From Senegalia massiliensis (GTDB lineage: Bacteria > Bacillota > Clostridia > Tissierellales > SIT17): 64,000 nucleotides of DNA. Of this stretch, positions 44,986 through 54,157 are shown in pieces. The position numbers were made by a program, and so were the translations under genes. The notes under the pieces were generated by a model. That model was not told the DNA's origin, did no database searches, and saw nothing but the letters and a program-made list of their open reading frames with translations. The first letter of the stretch is position 1. Each line of letters begins with the position of its first letter. The stretch spans positions 113,120 to 177,119 of the forward strand of contig NZ_LR130785.1 of NCBI RefSeq assembly GCF_900626135.1. The letters run 5' to 3'.

Positions 44986-46272
44986 ATGAGAAGAAAAAGA
45001 ATAGAAAAAATAGATCCTTTAGTTAATGCTAAACTAAATTCAACATCAAAAGAAGAAATTCCCATAATAATAAAGTATAAAAAAGATAAAAAAGAAAAAA
45101 TCTCTAGTATGTATAAAAAGATCAAATATGAACTTCCCATTGTAGGATCTGTTGCTTGCAGTATGAATTTAAAAGATATAAATGATTTGAAAGAGGACCC
45201 AGATGTAGAATTTATATCATATGATAGTAAAGTATTTGCTCAATTAGATATTGTAAATAAAACTATAAAAACAAATATTGCTATTGAAAATGATATTACA
45301 GGTAAAGATATTACAATAGCAGTAATAGACACTGGTCTTGCTCCTCATGTTGATTTATTTAAACCTACAAATCGCATACTAGGATTTAAAGATTTAGTAA
45401 ATAATCGCACTAAATTATATGATGATAATGGTCATGGTACACATGTAGCAGGTATAATAGCAGGAAATGGATATGCCTCTAAACAAAAATTTAAAGGTAT
45501 AGCTCCTTTATCTAATTTAGTTATTGTAAAAGCACTAGATAGCTCTGGTAGTGGAAATACTTCTGATATAGTTTCTGCAATTCAATGGGTGATAGATAAT
45601 AAAGAAGAATATGATATAAAAATATTAAATTTATCATTAGGTGCCCCTATAAGTGATGATGGAAGCTCTTCTCCTCTTAGAGAGGCTGTAGAAGAGGCAG
45701 TAAGAAATGGAATCACAGTAGTATGTGCTGCTGGAAATAGTGGGCCTTCAAAGGGGAGTATATTATGTCCTGGAAATTCACCATCTGCTATCACAGTTGG
45801 AGCTATAGATGATAACAAGACAGCTGAAATAAATGATGATTTTATAGCTAACTTTTCTAGCAGAGGTCCTACAAAAGAAGGTCTTAAAAAACCCGATATG
45901 GTAGCTCCAGGAGTAGATATAATGAGTATTTCAAACAAAAATTCTTCTGGATATTCATCATTAAGTGGTACTTCCATGGCTACACCTGTAATAACAGGAG
46001 CTTGTGCATTATTACATGAAAAACATGGTTATTTAAAACCAAGAACAGTAAAGCAAATGCTTATGAGTAGCTGTAATAATATAGGGTTTTCACAAAATGA
46101 GCAAGGGGCAGGTATAATAGATTTAGAGAAATTATTAAATGATAATTATAATATGAATTATAATGCAGCTCATCATAATAATTATAATAAACATCATAAG
46201 GAATATAACTATTATGATGATAAAATATTAATTGTAATTTTACTTGTATTAATTTTAATATTAGATATTTAA
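44986..46272 (+). CDS. Subtilisin-like serine protease (S8) with C-terminal membrane tail
   Basis: 428 residues. A short N-terminal region (about 20-85) resembles a subtilase propeptide but there is no signal peptide. The catalytic domain has Asp in AVIDTGLAPH, His in DNGHGTHVAG and Ser in SGTSMATP. After the domain comes an Asn/His/Tyr-rich stretch (about 385-410) and a terminal hydrophobic run ILIVILLVLILILDI, which could anchor the protein in the membrane. Divergent from walR across a 123-base gap. RBS GGAAGGTGA. Role unknown; intracellular or spore-related subtilases are possible. Confidence 0.9.
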   Translation: MRRKRIEKIDPLVNAKLNSTSKEEIPIIIKYKKDKKEKISSMYKKIKYELPIVGSVACSMNLKDINDLKEDPDVEFISYDSKVFAQLDIVNKTIKTNIAIENDITGKDITIAVIDTGLAPHVDLFKPTNRILGFKDLVNNRTKLYDDNGHGTHVAGIIAGNGYASKQKFKGIAPLSNLVIVKALDSSGSGNTSDIVSAIQWVIDNKEEYDIKILNLSLGAPISDDGSSSPLREAVEEAVRNGITVVCAAGNSGPSKGSILCPGNSPSAITVGAIDDNKTAEINDDFIANFSSRGPTKEGLKKPDMVAPGVDIMSISNKNSSGYSSLSGTSMATPVITGACALLHEKHGYLKPRTVKQMLMSSCNNIGFSQNEQGAGIIDLEKLLNDNYNMNYNAAHHNNYNKHHKEYNYYDDKILIVILLVLILILDI

Positions 46273-46280
46273 AATATTCT

Positions 46281-46320
46281 AATATAGCAGGGAATATTGT
46301 TAAAATTCCCCTGCTATATT
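46281..46320. terminator. Bidirectional terminator between convergent protease genes
   Basis: A 12-bp perfect stem AATATAGCAGGG / CCCTGCTATATT plus inner pairs, loop of about 16 bases, between the stop of the plus-strand subtilase and the stop of the minus-strand M23 gene. Confidence 0.8.
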
Positions 46321-47350
46321 ATTTTATAAAGTTATAAGGGTCTTTATTTTCACCATTAACAATAACTTCAAAATGTAAATGAGGACCTGTGCTTCTACCA
46401 GTATTTCCAACTTCTGCAATAATGCTTCCTTTTGCAACTTTCTGTCCTTCATTTACATGTAATTTACTTGAATGAGCATATCTAGTAAAGTAGCCATTAC
46501 CATGATCTATTAGTATCATATATCCATAAGTCCCCTTATAGCCAGAAAATTTTATTATTCCATTATCTGATGCTTTTATTGGGGTGCCTGTAGGAGATGC
46601 TAAATCTATACCTAGATGCATTCTTGAACCTCTTGGACCAAATGGTGATGTAAGTCTTCCTTTTATAGGCATCATAAACTTTCCAGTTCCTCTTGAAGAT
46701 ATCATTTTTTTTGTACCCTTCAAAACTATTTGTGTCCTAGGGTTTTCCTTTACTTTCTCAGAAACTACTTCTTTTGATATTTCTACTCCATTTATCTTCT
46801 CTACTTTTAATATATTTTCTTTAATTCCTTCTTTCCCTTTTTGCTCTATATCTTCTTGTCCTGAAAACAAATTATTAGATTTTTTATATTCAGTTTTGTA
46901 AGGCATTTTTTCTTTTTCAGTTATATTTTCAGTTGTAACCACTGTTATAATAGGATTTTCTTTATTATTTTGTTTCACTGTATTAGATAATAAGTCTTTA
47001 TTATTTTTCAAGTTTTTTATTTTTGTTTTAACTTTTATTATCTCAACATTTTCCATAATTTTTACATTTAATAGGTCTAAATCCTTTATATAATATTTTT
47101 TTATGCTTTTTAAAAAATCTTTAGCTTCTTGTTTCGTGCTTACAGCTCCTATTATTTTTTCATCTACTTTTATTCCATAAGCTATTATTTCATCTTCTAT
47201 ATTATCTTGATTATTATAAGTGTGAGAAACTTTTCTATGAATAGTATTAGACTTTATTGTAACACTACTTAATAGTATTAAAATAAATGTAGTCATAAAT
47301 ATGATACTAAATTTTAAGCTTTTAAAATTTCTCAATAATTTCTTTAGCAT
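46319..47350 (-). CDS. M23-family peptidoglycan endopeptidase with G5 domain
   Basis: The start is taken at the ATG at 47350 behind TTAGGAGG; the open frame extends 25 codons further. 343 residues: N-terminal TM/signal anchor (about 13-32), a helical region, a G5-like domain (about 135-220) and a C-terminal LytM/M23 domain with SPFGPRG, HLGIDLA and PHLHFEV zinc ligands. Such proteins cut peptide cross-links in the wall and are common WalR targets. It converges on the subtilase gene. Confidence 0.9.
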   Translation of the reverse strand: MLKKLLRNFKSLKFSIIFMTTFILILLSSVTIKSNTIHRKVSHTYNNQDNIEDEIIAYGIKVDEKIIGAVSTKQEAKDFLKSIKKYYIKDLDLLNVKIMENVEIIKVKTKIKNLKNNKDLLSNTVKQNNKENPIITVVTTENITEKEKMPYKTEYKKSNNLFSGQEDIEQKGKEGIKENILKVEKINGVEISKEVVSEKVKENPRTQIVLKGTKKMISSRGTGKFMMPIKGRLTSPFGPRGSRMHLGIDLASPTGTPIKASDNGIIKFSGYKGTYGYMILIDHGNGYFTRYAHSSKLHVNEGQKVAKGSIIAEVGNTGRSTGPHLHFEVIVNGENKDPYNFIK

Positions 47351-47534
47351 TTGTTTGCCTCCTAAATTAAATTTATAATTTAATAGCCACATATATTTTT
47401 GCCCTTTAAAAAATTTAATATACAATTATATTTATCGATATATTATTATTTAATTAAAATAAGTAAATATATGATTAATATTAGTATGCTCTATGTTATA
47501 ATTATTATTAAGAAAGGTTTGGAAGGTGATTAAT

Positions 47535-48611
47535 TTGACTTTTAAAGTACAAACTACAGATATAGATTTAGGAGATACCCCTATAGAAAATATTTTTATA
47601 AGTGATTTTATGCCAATGGCACATGGTACATATGTAAAAGTATATTTATTAGGATATAAATATGCAAAAGATAAGGATGAAAATATTAATGTTGACAATA
47701 GAACAATTGCAAAACATTTAAATATTCCTTTAGCTGATGTGCTAAATGCTTGGGATTTTTGGGAAACCAAAGGTATAGTAAAAAAAATATATTCTGAAAC
47801 TCATAATGCTGAATATGGAATTGAATTTTTAAATCTTAAACAACTATATATTGACAATATTATAAGACCACAAAATAATAATTATATTAAGCCATATAGT
47901 GCTTCACCAGATGAAATAGTGGAATCTAAAAATAGACCTATTATCAATGAAATGTTTAATGAAATAAGATTAGTTATAAAAAGATATATAACTCCAAACG
48001 AATATAAACGCATTTATGAATGGATAGAAAATTATAATATGAGTCCAGAAGTTATAATACGTGCATTTCAATTCTCTCTTGAAAAGAAGAATAGAAGAAA
48101 CCTTTCATTTGTAGAAGGAATTATAAGAAATTGGTATGCTGATGGAATTACAAATATTGAAAAATTAGATGAATATTTAAGTAATAGAGATGAAAAATTT
48201 TATAGATATAATAAAGTTATAAGATACCTTGGACTTAAAGGCATAGCTAGTGAGCCACAAAAGAAATATATTGATAGATGGTTTGATGAATGGAGTTTTA
48301 GTATGGAATTAGTATTAAGAGCCTGTGATGAAACTACAAAAATAAGTGAAGTAAGCTTTGATTATATTGATGGTATATTAAAAAACTGGTATAAAGATAA
48401 TGTAAATTCTTTAGAAGATGTAGAAAAACGAAATGAAGAATTTAAAGCTGGAAAACAAGATAAGGAGGAAAAATCTAAAAAGAAATATTCACCTCAAAAA
48501 AAGAAAGTCTATACTCAATTTCATAATTTTAAACAACGTACAACAAAATATTCTGCAGAGGAATTAGAAAAAAAAGTAAGAAAAAACTTTGAAAAGAAAA
48601 TTAATGGTTAA
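47535..48611 (+). CDS. DnaD-domain replication protein
   Basis: The start is taken at the TTG at 47535, which is 6 bases after GGAAGGTG; the frame also contains a GTG within that ribosome site. About 358 residues: an N-terminal winged-helix region (about 25-110) and two DnaB_2/DnaD C-terminal domains (about 145-215 and 225-300), with the signature-like endings NWYADGITN and NWYKDNVNS. It is probably the DnaD/DnaB-type helicase-loading cofactor, and it lies 16 bases before a DnaI-like loader gene. Confidence 0.88.
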   Translation: MTFKVQTTDIDLGDTPIENIFISDFMPMAHGTYVKVYLLGYKYAKDKDENINVDNRTIAKHLNIPLADVLNAWDFWETKGIVKKIYSETHNAEYGIEFLNLKQLYIDNIIRPQNNNYIKPYSASPDEIVESKNRPIINEMFNEIRLVIKRYITPNEYKRIYEWIENYNMSPEVIIRAFQFSLEKKNRRNLSFVEGIIRNWYADGITNIEKLDEYLSNRDEKFYRYNKVIRYLGLKGIASEPQKKYIDRWFDEWSFSMELVLRACDETTKISEVSFDYIDGILKNWYKDNVNSLEDVEKRNEEFKAGKQDKEEKSKKKYSPQKKKVYTQFHNFKQRTTKYSAEELEKKVRKNFEKKING

Positions 48612-48627
48612 TAAAGGATGATTTAAT

Positions 48628-49608
48628 TTGAATAAAGATATAATAAAATCAATTTTAATAGAATATGAAAAAAAACGAGATGATGCTCTTTATAAACAAC
48701 AATCTAGAAAACAAGAAGTATATTCTAAAATTCCTCAAATAAAAGATATTGATATTGAAATAAAACAAACTAGTATTGCTCTATCTAAATGCATAATAGA
48801 AAATCCTATAAATTATCAAGAAGTTACAAATAAACTTAAATCAAAAATCGAAAAATTAAAAAGAGAAAAAGCAATACTTCTTACAGAAAATAATATTCCT
48901 CTTGAATACTTAAATATAAACTACACTTGTAATAAATGTCAAGATACGGGTTATTTAAATAATGGCAAAAAATGTTCATGTTTCAAGCAAGAACTTATTA
49001 ATAGAGCATATGGAATGAGTAATCTTGAAAATGTTTTAAAAAAAGAAAACTTTAGTAATTTTGATATAAATATTTTCAGTGATAAAAATATGGAAGAAGA
49101 AGAAAAAAGTCCTCGTGAAAATATGATGAATATATTAAATATATCTGAAGGATTTGTGATAAATTTTGAAAAGGAAAACAGAGAAAACCTTCTGTTTTAT
49201 GGACAAACTGGACTTGGAAAAACATTTATGGCCAATTGCATAGCTAAATCCCTATTGGATAAAGGTTATATAGTTATATACCAAACTGCATTCAAAATAA
49301 TGGATATAATAAGCAACCATAAATTTAATAGATATAATTCAAGTGGAGAAGATGAGTATAACCTCTTGTTTACTGCTGACCTTCTTATAATAGATGATCT
49401 TGGAACAGAATTTACAAATTCATTTACGAATACGGAAATATTTAATATTGTAAATACACGATTATTAGAAGGCAAAAAAATGATAATATCTACAAATTTA
49501 TCGCCTAAAGAATTTGCAGATACTTATACAGATAGAACTTTTTCAAGGATATTCAGTAACTTCATCCCTCTTAAATTCTATGGTGATGATTTAAGGTGGG
49601 AAATATAA
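48628..49608 (+). CDS. DnaI/DnaC-like helicase-loading ATPase
   Basis: 326 residues from a TTG start behind AAAGGATG. N-terminal coiled region, then a zinc-binding set CNKCQDTG...KCSC (about 98-116) as in DnaI, and an AAA+ domain with Walker A GQTGLGKTF (about 192-200), Walker B LLIIDDLGTE and sensor-1 IISTNLS. DnaI loads the DnaB helicase at the origin. Paired with the DnaD-like gene; dnaB itself lies 2.7 kb away on the other strand. Confidence 0.9.
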   Translation: MNKDIIKSILIEYEKKRDDALYKQQSRKQEVYSKIPQIKDIDIEIKQTSIALSKCIIENPINYQEVTNKLKSKIEKLKREKAILLTENNIPLEYLNINYTCNKCQDTGYLNNGKKCSCFKQELINRAYGMSNLENVLKKENFSNFDINIFSDKNMEEEEKSPRENMMNILNISEGFVINFEKENRENLLFYGQTGLGKTFMANCIAKSLLDKGYIVIYQTAFKIMDIISNHKFNRYNSSGEDEYNLLFTADLLIIDDLGTEFTNSFTNTEIFNIVNTRLLEGKKMIISTNLSPKEFADTYTDRTFSRIFSNFIPLKFYGDDLRWEI

Positions 49609-49630
49609 ACTAAATAAACAAATAAAAAAG

Positions 49631-49673
49631 AGAAAAAGACTAGAGAGGTCACAGCGCTCTCCAGCCTTTTTCT
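49631..49673 (-). terminator. Terminator of the tRNA operon
   Basis: A 17-bp stem AGAAAAAGGCTGGAGAG / CTCTCTAGTCTTTTTCT. Two G-U pairs form only in minus-strand RNA, so it belongs mainly to the tRNA transcript; T-rich sequence follows. It also lies 22 bases after the plus-strand dnaI-like stop and may stop both. Confidence 0.85.
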
Positions 49674-49741
49674 TTAATATTATATTTAGCTGAAATATCA
49701 GCATTGTATAAGCTAACCTACTTATAGCTTAAAACTTAAGT

Positions 49742-49818
49742 TGGCGACCTGGAAGGGACTCGAACCCTCGACCTCCAGCGTGACAGGCTGGCATTCTAAC
49801 CAACTGAACTACCAGGCC
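49742..49818 (-). tRNA. tRNA-Asp (GTC)
   Basis: 77 bases including encoded CCA. Acceptor GGCCTGG pairs with CCAGGTC (one G-U pair); the anticodon loop CTGTCAC reads GTC; T-loop GGTTCGAGTCC. Last gene of the four-tRNA operon. Confidence 0.97.
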
Positions 49819-49822
49819 ATTT

Positions 49823-49898
49823 TGGTGGGCACAACAGGGCTCGAACCTGTGACCCCCTGCTTGTAAGGCAGGTGCTCTCCCAACTGAGCTATGCGCCC
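49823..49898 (-). tRNA. tRNA-Val (TAC)
   Basis: 76 bases including encoded CCA. Acceptor GGGCGCA / TGTGCCC, D-loop AGCTCAGTTGGGAGAGC, anticodon TAC in CTTACAA, T-arm ACAGGTTCGAGCCCTGT. Confidence 0.97.
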
Positions 49899-49916
49899 AA
49901 AATTACACAAATAATA

Positions 49917-49991
49917 TGGTGACCCTACCGGGACTCGAACCCGGGTTACCGCCGTGAAAGGGCGGTGTCTTAACCGCTTGACCATAGGGCC
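49917..49991 (-). tRNA. tRNA-Glu (TTC)
   Basis: 75 bases including encoded CCA. Acceptor GGCCCTA / TAGGGTC, anticodon TTC in CTTTCAC, T-arm CCGGGTTCGAGTCCCGG. Confidence 0.97.
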
Positions 49992-49998
49992 AAAAAAA

Positions 49999-50074
49999 TG
50001 GTGACCCATCGGCGACTCGAACGCCGGACACCCTGATTAAAAGTCAGATGCTCTACCAACTGAGCTAATGGGTC
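49999..50074 (-). tRNA. tRNA-Lys (TTT)
   Basis: 76 bases including encoded CCA. Acceptor GACCCAT / ATGGGTC, D-arm AGCTCAGTTGGTAGAGC, anticodon TTT in CTTTTAA, T-arm CCGGCGTTCGAGTCGCCGG. First gene of the operon, about 25 bases after the promoter. Confidence 0.97.
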
Positions 50075-50108
50075 TTGATTAAGAAAACGTGACCAACTCA
50101 CTTTTACT

Positions 50109-50137
50109 ATGATACATTATTATTTATAGCTTGTCAA
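50109..50137 (-). promoter_or_regulatory. Promoter of the tRNA operon
   Basis: Minus strand: consensus -35 TTGACA, 17-bp spacer, -10 TATCAT, about 35 bases before tRNA-Lys. Strong, as expected for stable RNA. Confidence 0.85.
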
Positions 50138-50178
50138 CATTTTTTTAAATTTTTTTGTAGAAGTTTATCATATACGAA

Positions 50179-50220
50179 TTTTATTATAAACAAATTATAT
50201 ATAATTTGTTTATAATAAAA
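50179..50220. repeat. Perfect 42-bp palindrome
   Basis: 21-bp arms (TTTTATTATAAACAAATTATA and complement) with no loop. It lies between the GNAT terminator and the tRNA promoter, and may be a second terminator or an insulating cruciform. Confidence 0.7.
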
Positions 50221-50223
50221 CAA

Positions 50224-50259
50224 AAAACAACTTATATTCTAAATTTTATAAGTTGTTTT
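50224..50259 (-). terminator. Terminator after the GNAT gene
   Basis: A 13-bp stem AAAACAACTTATA / TATAAGTTGTTTT, 10-base loop, then T-rich sequence on the minus strand, 17 bases after the stop at 50276. Confidence 0.85.
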
Positions 50260-50275
50260 AAATCTGTATACATTA

Positions 50276-50965
50276 TTATGTGTTTTTCAAATTATTATTA
50301 TCAATATATTGTGGACTAGCTTTAAATCTTTTCCACATATCCACAAAGTTATACACATTTTGAGACATGTCTTTTGTTCGGGTTTTATATTCTCTGTATG
50401 TTATTTCCATTTTATAGAACCCCATGTATTTAATCCCGTTTCTCAATTTAAAATTGTCATTTACTTGTTCTTTAGGCAATTCTCTATATAAATCTATATC
50501 TTGAATATCCATACAATCATAATATTCTTTTAATAATCTAAACCCACATTTTTCATAACATCTTATCGCTCTTTTATTAAATTTGGCTACTTGCAAAATC
50601 ATTTTTTTCATTTTTAAATTTTGAAAATAATAATTTAAAAATGTTATCAATGCTTCAGTACCATATCCATCATTCATATAATTAGGATCTAAAACTAATC
50701 CTAGAGTAGAAAATTTTCTAAAACGTTTAATTTCTCTAATTGTTAAATATCCTATTAACCTTCCACTTTTAAGTTTTATAGAATAACTTTTTTTATTTTT
50801 ATTTTTAACTTTAAATTTATACCAATCAAATATTTGCTTATCATTCATATCAGGAAAATTATAATCTTTAAAAAGTAGACTATGGTGCCTACCCCAATTA
50901 CTCATTTGATATACATCATCTAATTTTAATTCTTCGATTATTAATCTATTAGAGTATACACTCAT
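50276..50965 (-). CDS. RimJ/RimL-type GNAT acetyltransferase
   Basis: 229 residues with a GNAT fold: the acetyl-CoA loop is LDPNYMNDGYGTEALITF (about 92-109), followed by LQVAKFNKRAIRCYEKCGF, the hallmark RimL-group helix. A C-terminal extension of ~75 residues beyond the core is unassigned. Substrate unknown; relatives acetylate ribosomal protein N-termini or small amines. RBS AAGGAGATG. Single gene with its own terminator. Confidence 0.85.
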   Translation of the reverse strand: MSVYSNRLIIEELKLDDVYQMSNWGRHHSLLFKDYNFPDMNDKQIFDWYKFKVKNKNKKSYSIKLKSGRLIGYLTIREIKRFRKFSTLGLVLDPNYMNDGYGTEALITFLNYYFQNLKMKKMILQVAKFNKRAIRCYEKCGFRLLKEYYDCMDIQDIDLYRELPKEQVNDNFKLRNGIKYMGFYKMEITYREYKTRTKDMSQNVYNFVDMWKRFKASPQYIDNNNLKNT

Positions 50966-51017
50966 ATTAGCATCTCCTTAAAGTATTATAATTATATATT
51001 AATTATATAATATATTT

Positions 51018-51045
51018 GTAAAGAGTTCTAGTTAGAACTCTTTAC
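51018..51045 (-). terminator. Hairpin at the end of the flavodiiron gene
   Basis: An 11-bp perfect stem GTAAAGAGTTC / GAACTCTTTAC with a 6-base loop, spanning the stop codon. The following sequence is AT-rich but not a clean T tract. Confidence 0.65.
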
Positions 51046-52239
51046 TTTTCCTAATACTTTTTCTGCAAATTCCTTTCCAAATTCAAAACATTTATCATAG
51101 GTTTCTTCATAGGGAACAAATGTTGTTTTAAGAGAATCCATAGCAAGTTTTAATTTATGATTTTTAATATTATCTTCAATTATTCTTATAGCTTCTCCAC
51201 CCCATCCATATGATCCAAACACAGCTGCTAACTTACCTCTATTTGTTATAGGGTTCATTACTGCAAATAATTTATATATAGGAAGCAATGTATTTTGGTT
51301 TATAGTTGGAGATCCTATTATAATTGCATTTGATCGTTCAATTTTTTCTTCTAATTCAAACTGATCCATATGCTCTATATCTTCTAAATCTACATTTATA
51401 TTTTCTACTGATTCTATACCTTCTTTAATTTTTTCTGCCATTTTTTTTGTATTACCATATGCTGAAACATAAGGTATAAAGATTTTCTTTTCTTTTTTTT
51501 CTATAGGCTCAGATAGTTCTTTTGACCAATTTACGTACTTTTCCCAATTATTTCTTAATATAGGACCATGTCCTGGGGCTAAAGTATCTATATCTAAATC
51601 TTCTATTTTGTCTATAGCCTTAAGCATAAAACTACTAAATGGTTTTAATATTACATCAAAATAATATTTGAATGCATCATCAAAATTCCCTACTTCATCA
51701 TCAAACATCTTTTCATCACAATAATGACAACCAAATGAGTCACAAGTAAATAATATTTTATCTTCTTCTAAATAGGTATACATAGTGTCTGGCCAATGAA
51801 GAAAAGGTGCTGATATAAATCTAAGAGTTTTATTTCCTAAGTCTAATGTATCTCCATCTTTAACTTCCATATATTTAAATTCAAAATTTATCATATGCTT
51901 TAAAAAGTTTATTGCTGACTTACTTGCAACTACAGTGGCATTTGGAGCTATTTTAAGCAAATGCTTAAGGTTGCCAGAATGATCAGGTTCTGTATGATTC
52001 ATTATTATATATTCAATTTCTTCAGGGTTTACTACTCGCTTTACTTTTTCTATATAATCAGTTTTATAAGTTTCCTTTGATGTTTCAACTATAGCCTTTT
52101 TATCAGCGTCTATAAAATATGAATTATAAGTTGTACCATACTTTGTTTCCATAACTACGTCAAAAGTTATAAGAGTAGGGTCCAATATTCCAATCCATTT
52201 TACATCTTTATTAAGATCTAATATTTTTGTATTATCCAA
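51028..52239 (-). CDS. Flavodiiron protein (A-type flavoprotein, FprA)
   Basis: 403 residues. An N-terminal metallo-beta-lactamase-like diiron domain has the ligand motif HTEPDHSG (about 82-89) and further ligands in [11 protein letters not shown] and GHGPIL. The C-terminal flavodoxin domain (about 255-400) has the FMN loop [11 protein letters not shown]. These soluble enzymes reduce O2 to water or NO to N2O, protecting anaerobes. The electron donor is usually rubredoxin, not encoded nearby. RBS and spacing are ordinary; single gene. Confidence 0.95.
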   Translation of the reverse strand: MDNTKILDLNKDVKWIGILDPTLITFDVVMETKYGTTYNSYFIDADKKAIVETSKETYKTDYIEKVKRVVNPEEIEYIIMNHTEPDHSGNLKHLLKIAPNATVVASKSAINFLKHMINFEFKYMEVKDGDTLDLGNKTLRFISAPFLHWPDTMYTYLEEDKILFTCDSFGCHYCDEKMFDDEVGNFDDAFKYYFDVILKPFSSFMLKAIDKIEDLDIDTLAPGHGPILRNNWEKYVNWSKELSEPIEKKEKKIFIPYVSAYGNTKKMAEKIKEGIESVENINVDLEDIEHMDQFELEEKIERSNAIIIGSPTINQNTLLPIYKLFAVMNPITNRGKLAAVFGSYGWGGEAIRIIEDNIKNHKLKLAMDSLKTTFVPYEETYDKCFEFGKEFAEKVLGKVKSSN

Positions 52240-52323
52240 CTTTGTTCATCCCTTCTTTGTGTAACTATTATAATACCCTATTAGTCTCCTATATACCCTT
52301 TTTTATGTCAATAAATCTTTTTA

Positions 52324-53664
52324 TTATTCCCTATACCTTTCCATATTTAAGAATTTTGTGAATTGTCCCATCCACACTAACTCAACAGTTCCAGTAGGTC
52401 CATTACGCTGCTTTGTAATTATAACTTCACCTATATTCTTTTTTTCAGTATCTGGGTGATAATATTCATCACGATAAAGCATCATAACTACATCAGCATC
52501 TTGCTCTATAGCACCTGATTCTCTTAAATCACTCATTATAGGCCTATGGTCTGATCTAAGTTCAGGAGCACGAGATAATTGAGATAGAGCCATTACAGCT
52601 ATATCTAATTCTCTTGCCATTTCTTTTAATCCTCTAGATAACTTTGATATCTCTTGTTGTCTATTTTCAGTTCTTCCATCTCCAGACATTAATTGTAGAT
52701 AATCAATCATTACTAAATCTAAGTCATGTTCCATTTTTAATTTTCTACATTTAGCTTTCATTTCAGCAAGAGATATTGCAGGTGTATCGTCAATAAATAT
52801 TTTAGCTTGAGATAATGGACCCATTGATTTACTAAGCCTAATCCATTCTTCTTCTAATAAATCTCCAGATAATATCTTTTGTATTTCAATATGTGCTTCA
52901 GAACTAAGCATACGTTGTACTAATTGTCCCTTTGACATCTCCAAACTAAATATAGCTACAGTACTTCCTTTTAAAGCACTATTTTGTGCTATGTTTACTG
53001 AAAAAGCAGTTTTACCCATGGATGGTCTTGCTGCTACAAGTATTAAGTTAGATTTTTGAAGACCAGAAGTTTTATTGTCTAAATCAGAAAACCCAGTAGG
53101 TATACCTGTAATACCTCCTCCTAATTTGCTCATTTCTTCAATGCGAGAAAGAGTTTCCATAAGTGCGGTTTTCATTGTAGTAAAGCCTTCATGTCTTTGT
53201 TTTTGAGTTATTTCAAAAATTCTTTTTTCAGCTAACTCTATAATATTTTCTATTTCTTTATCATCTTTATATCCTTCACTTATTATTTCATTTGATGCTT
53301 TTATAAGTCTTCTTAATAATGATTTTTCTTCTACTATTTCGCAATAAGATTTTATATTAGAAGTTGTGGATACACCATCTGAAAGGTCTGTAAGATATCC
53401 TACTCCACCTACTGCTTCTAATGTATCTCTTTTCTTTAATTCTTCAGATAAAGTTATGAGGTCTACTGGTTCATTTCTATTATATAATTCTAATATTGAT
53501 TCAAATATTTCTCCATTAGCTTCTTTATAAAAATCTTCTGACCTTATAATTTCTAAAGCTGCTATTATTGCATCTTTATCTAATATCATAGCTCCAAGTA
53601 CTGACTGTTCTGCCTCTATACTATGTGGAGGAATATTTCCTAGTTTCTTTAAGTTTTCTTCCAT
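52324..53664 (-). CDS. dnaB: Replicative DNA helicase DnaB
   Basis: A 446-residue hexameric helicase. N-terminal domain with PHSIEAEQSVLGAMI; RecA-like domain with Walker A ARPSMGKTA (about 208-216), MIDYLQLM and DLRESGAIEQDADVV. It unwinds DNA at the replication fork. No intein. It follows rplI by 46 bases, with a short hairpin between. The last part of gdpP-rplI-dnaB, an arrangement widely kept in Firmicutes. Confidence 0.97.
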   Translation of the reverse strand: MEENLKKLGNIPPHSIEAEQSVLGAMILDKDAIIAALEIIRSEDFYKEANGEIFESILELYNRNEPVDLITLSEELKKRDTLEAVGGVGYLTDLSDGVSTTSNIKSYCEIVEEKSLLRRLIKASNEIISEGYKDDKEIENIIELAEKRIFEITQKQRHEGFTTMKTALMETLSRIEEMSKLGGGITGIPTGFSDLDNKTSGLQKSNLILVAARPSMGKTAFSVNIAQNSALKGSTVAIFSLEMSKGQLVQRMLSSEAHIEIQKILSGDLLEEEWIRLSKSMGPLSQAKIFIDDTPAISLAEMKAKCRKLKMEHDLDLVMIDYLQLMSGDGRTENRQQEISKLSRGLKEMARELDIAVMALSQLSRAPELRSDHRPIMSDLRESGAIEQDADVVMMLYRDEYYHPDTEKKNIGEVIITKQRNGPTGTVELVWMGQFTKFLNMERYRE

Positions 53665-53683
53665 TTTTTCACCTCTAATAAAT

Positions 53684-53706
53684 TAGGTACAGTTAAACTG
53701 TACCTA
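53684..53706 (-). other. Hairpin between rplI and dnaB
   Basis: An 11-bp perfect stem TAGGTACAGTT / AACTGTACCTA with a nearly absent loop, 4 bases after the rplI stop. No T tract follows, so it may be a processing or partial-attenuation site rather than a full terminator. Confidence 0.6.
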
Positions 53707-53710
53707 CTAT

Positions 53711-54157
53711 TTATTGCTCAACTACTTGTACTTTAAGGTCTGCCGTAACCTCTGGATATACTTTTACCTTTACAATAGTAGTACCAAGTGTTTTTATATT
53801 ATTATCTAATACTATTTTTCTTTTATCTATTTTAATATTTTCTTGTTTCCTTAGAGCAGTTGCTATATCTTTAGTTGTAACAGAACCAAATAATTTACCT
53901 TCTTCTCCTGCTTTACTTTTTATTTTAACTATTATCTCTGAAAGCTTTTCTTTAAGTTCTAAAGCTTCTTCTTTTTCTTCTTGTTTTTTTAATTTCTTTG
54001 CTTTCTTTTGCTCTTTTAATTGTTTTACATTTCCATCTGTTGCTTCTTTAGCAAGTTTCTTTGGTAAGAGATAGTTTCTTGCATGGCCATCTTTTGCATT
54101 TACTAAATCTCCTTTTTTACCTAATCCTTTTACATTCTCTAATAAAATCACTTTCAT
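53711..54157 (-). CDS. rplI: 50S ribosomal protein L9
   Basis: 148 residues with the typical N-terminal domain ([32 protein letters not shown] region), a long connecting helix rich in Lys and Glu, and a C-terminal 23S rRNA-binding domain. Its ATG shares one base with the gdpP stop, so the two are translationally coupled. Confidence 0.97.
   Translation of the reverse strand: MKVILLENVKGLGKKGDLVNAKDGHARNYLLPKKLAKEATDGNVKQLKEQKKAKKLKKQEEKEEALELKEKLSEIIVKIKSKAGEEGKLFGSVTTKDIATALRKQENIKIDKRKIVLDNNIKTLGTTIVKVKVYPEVTADLKVQVVEQ

Noticed and set aside
47450..47770. Minus-strand 106-codon frame over the start of the dnaD-like gene
   Set aside because: Overlaps the conserved DnaD N-terminus on the other strand and has no ribosome site.
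49809..50009. 66-codon open frame on the minus strand
   Set aside because: It runs through tRNA-Val, tRNA-Glu and part of tRNA-Lys; the frame is a by-product of tRNA sequence.
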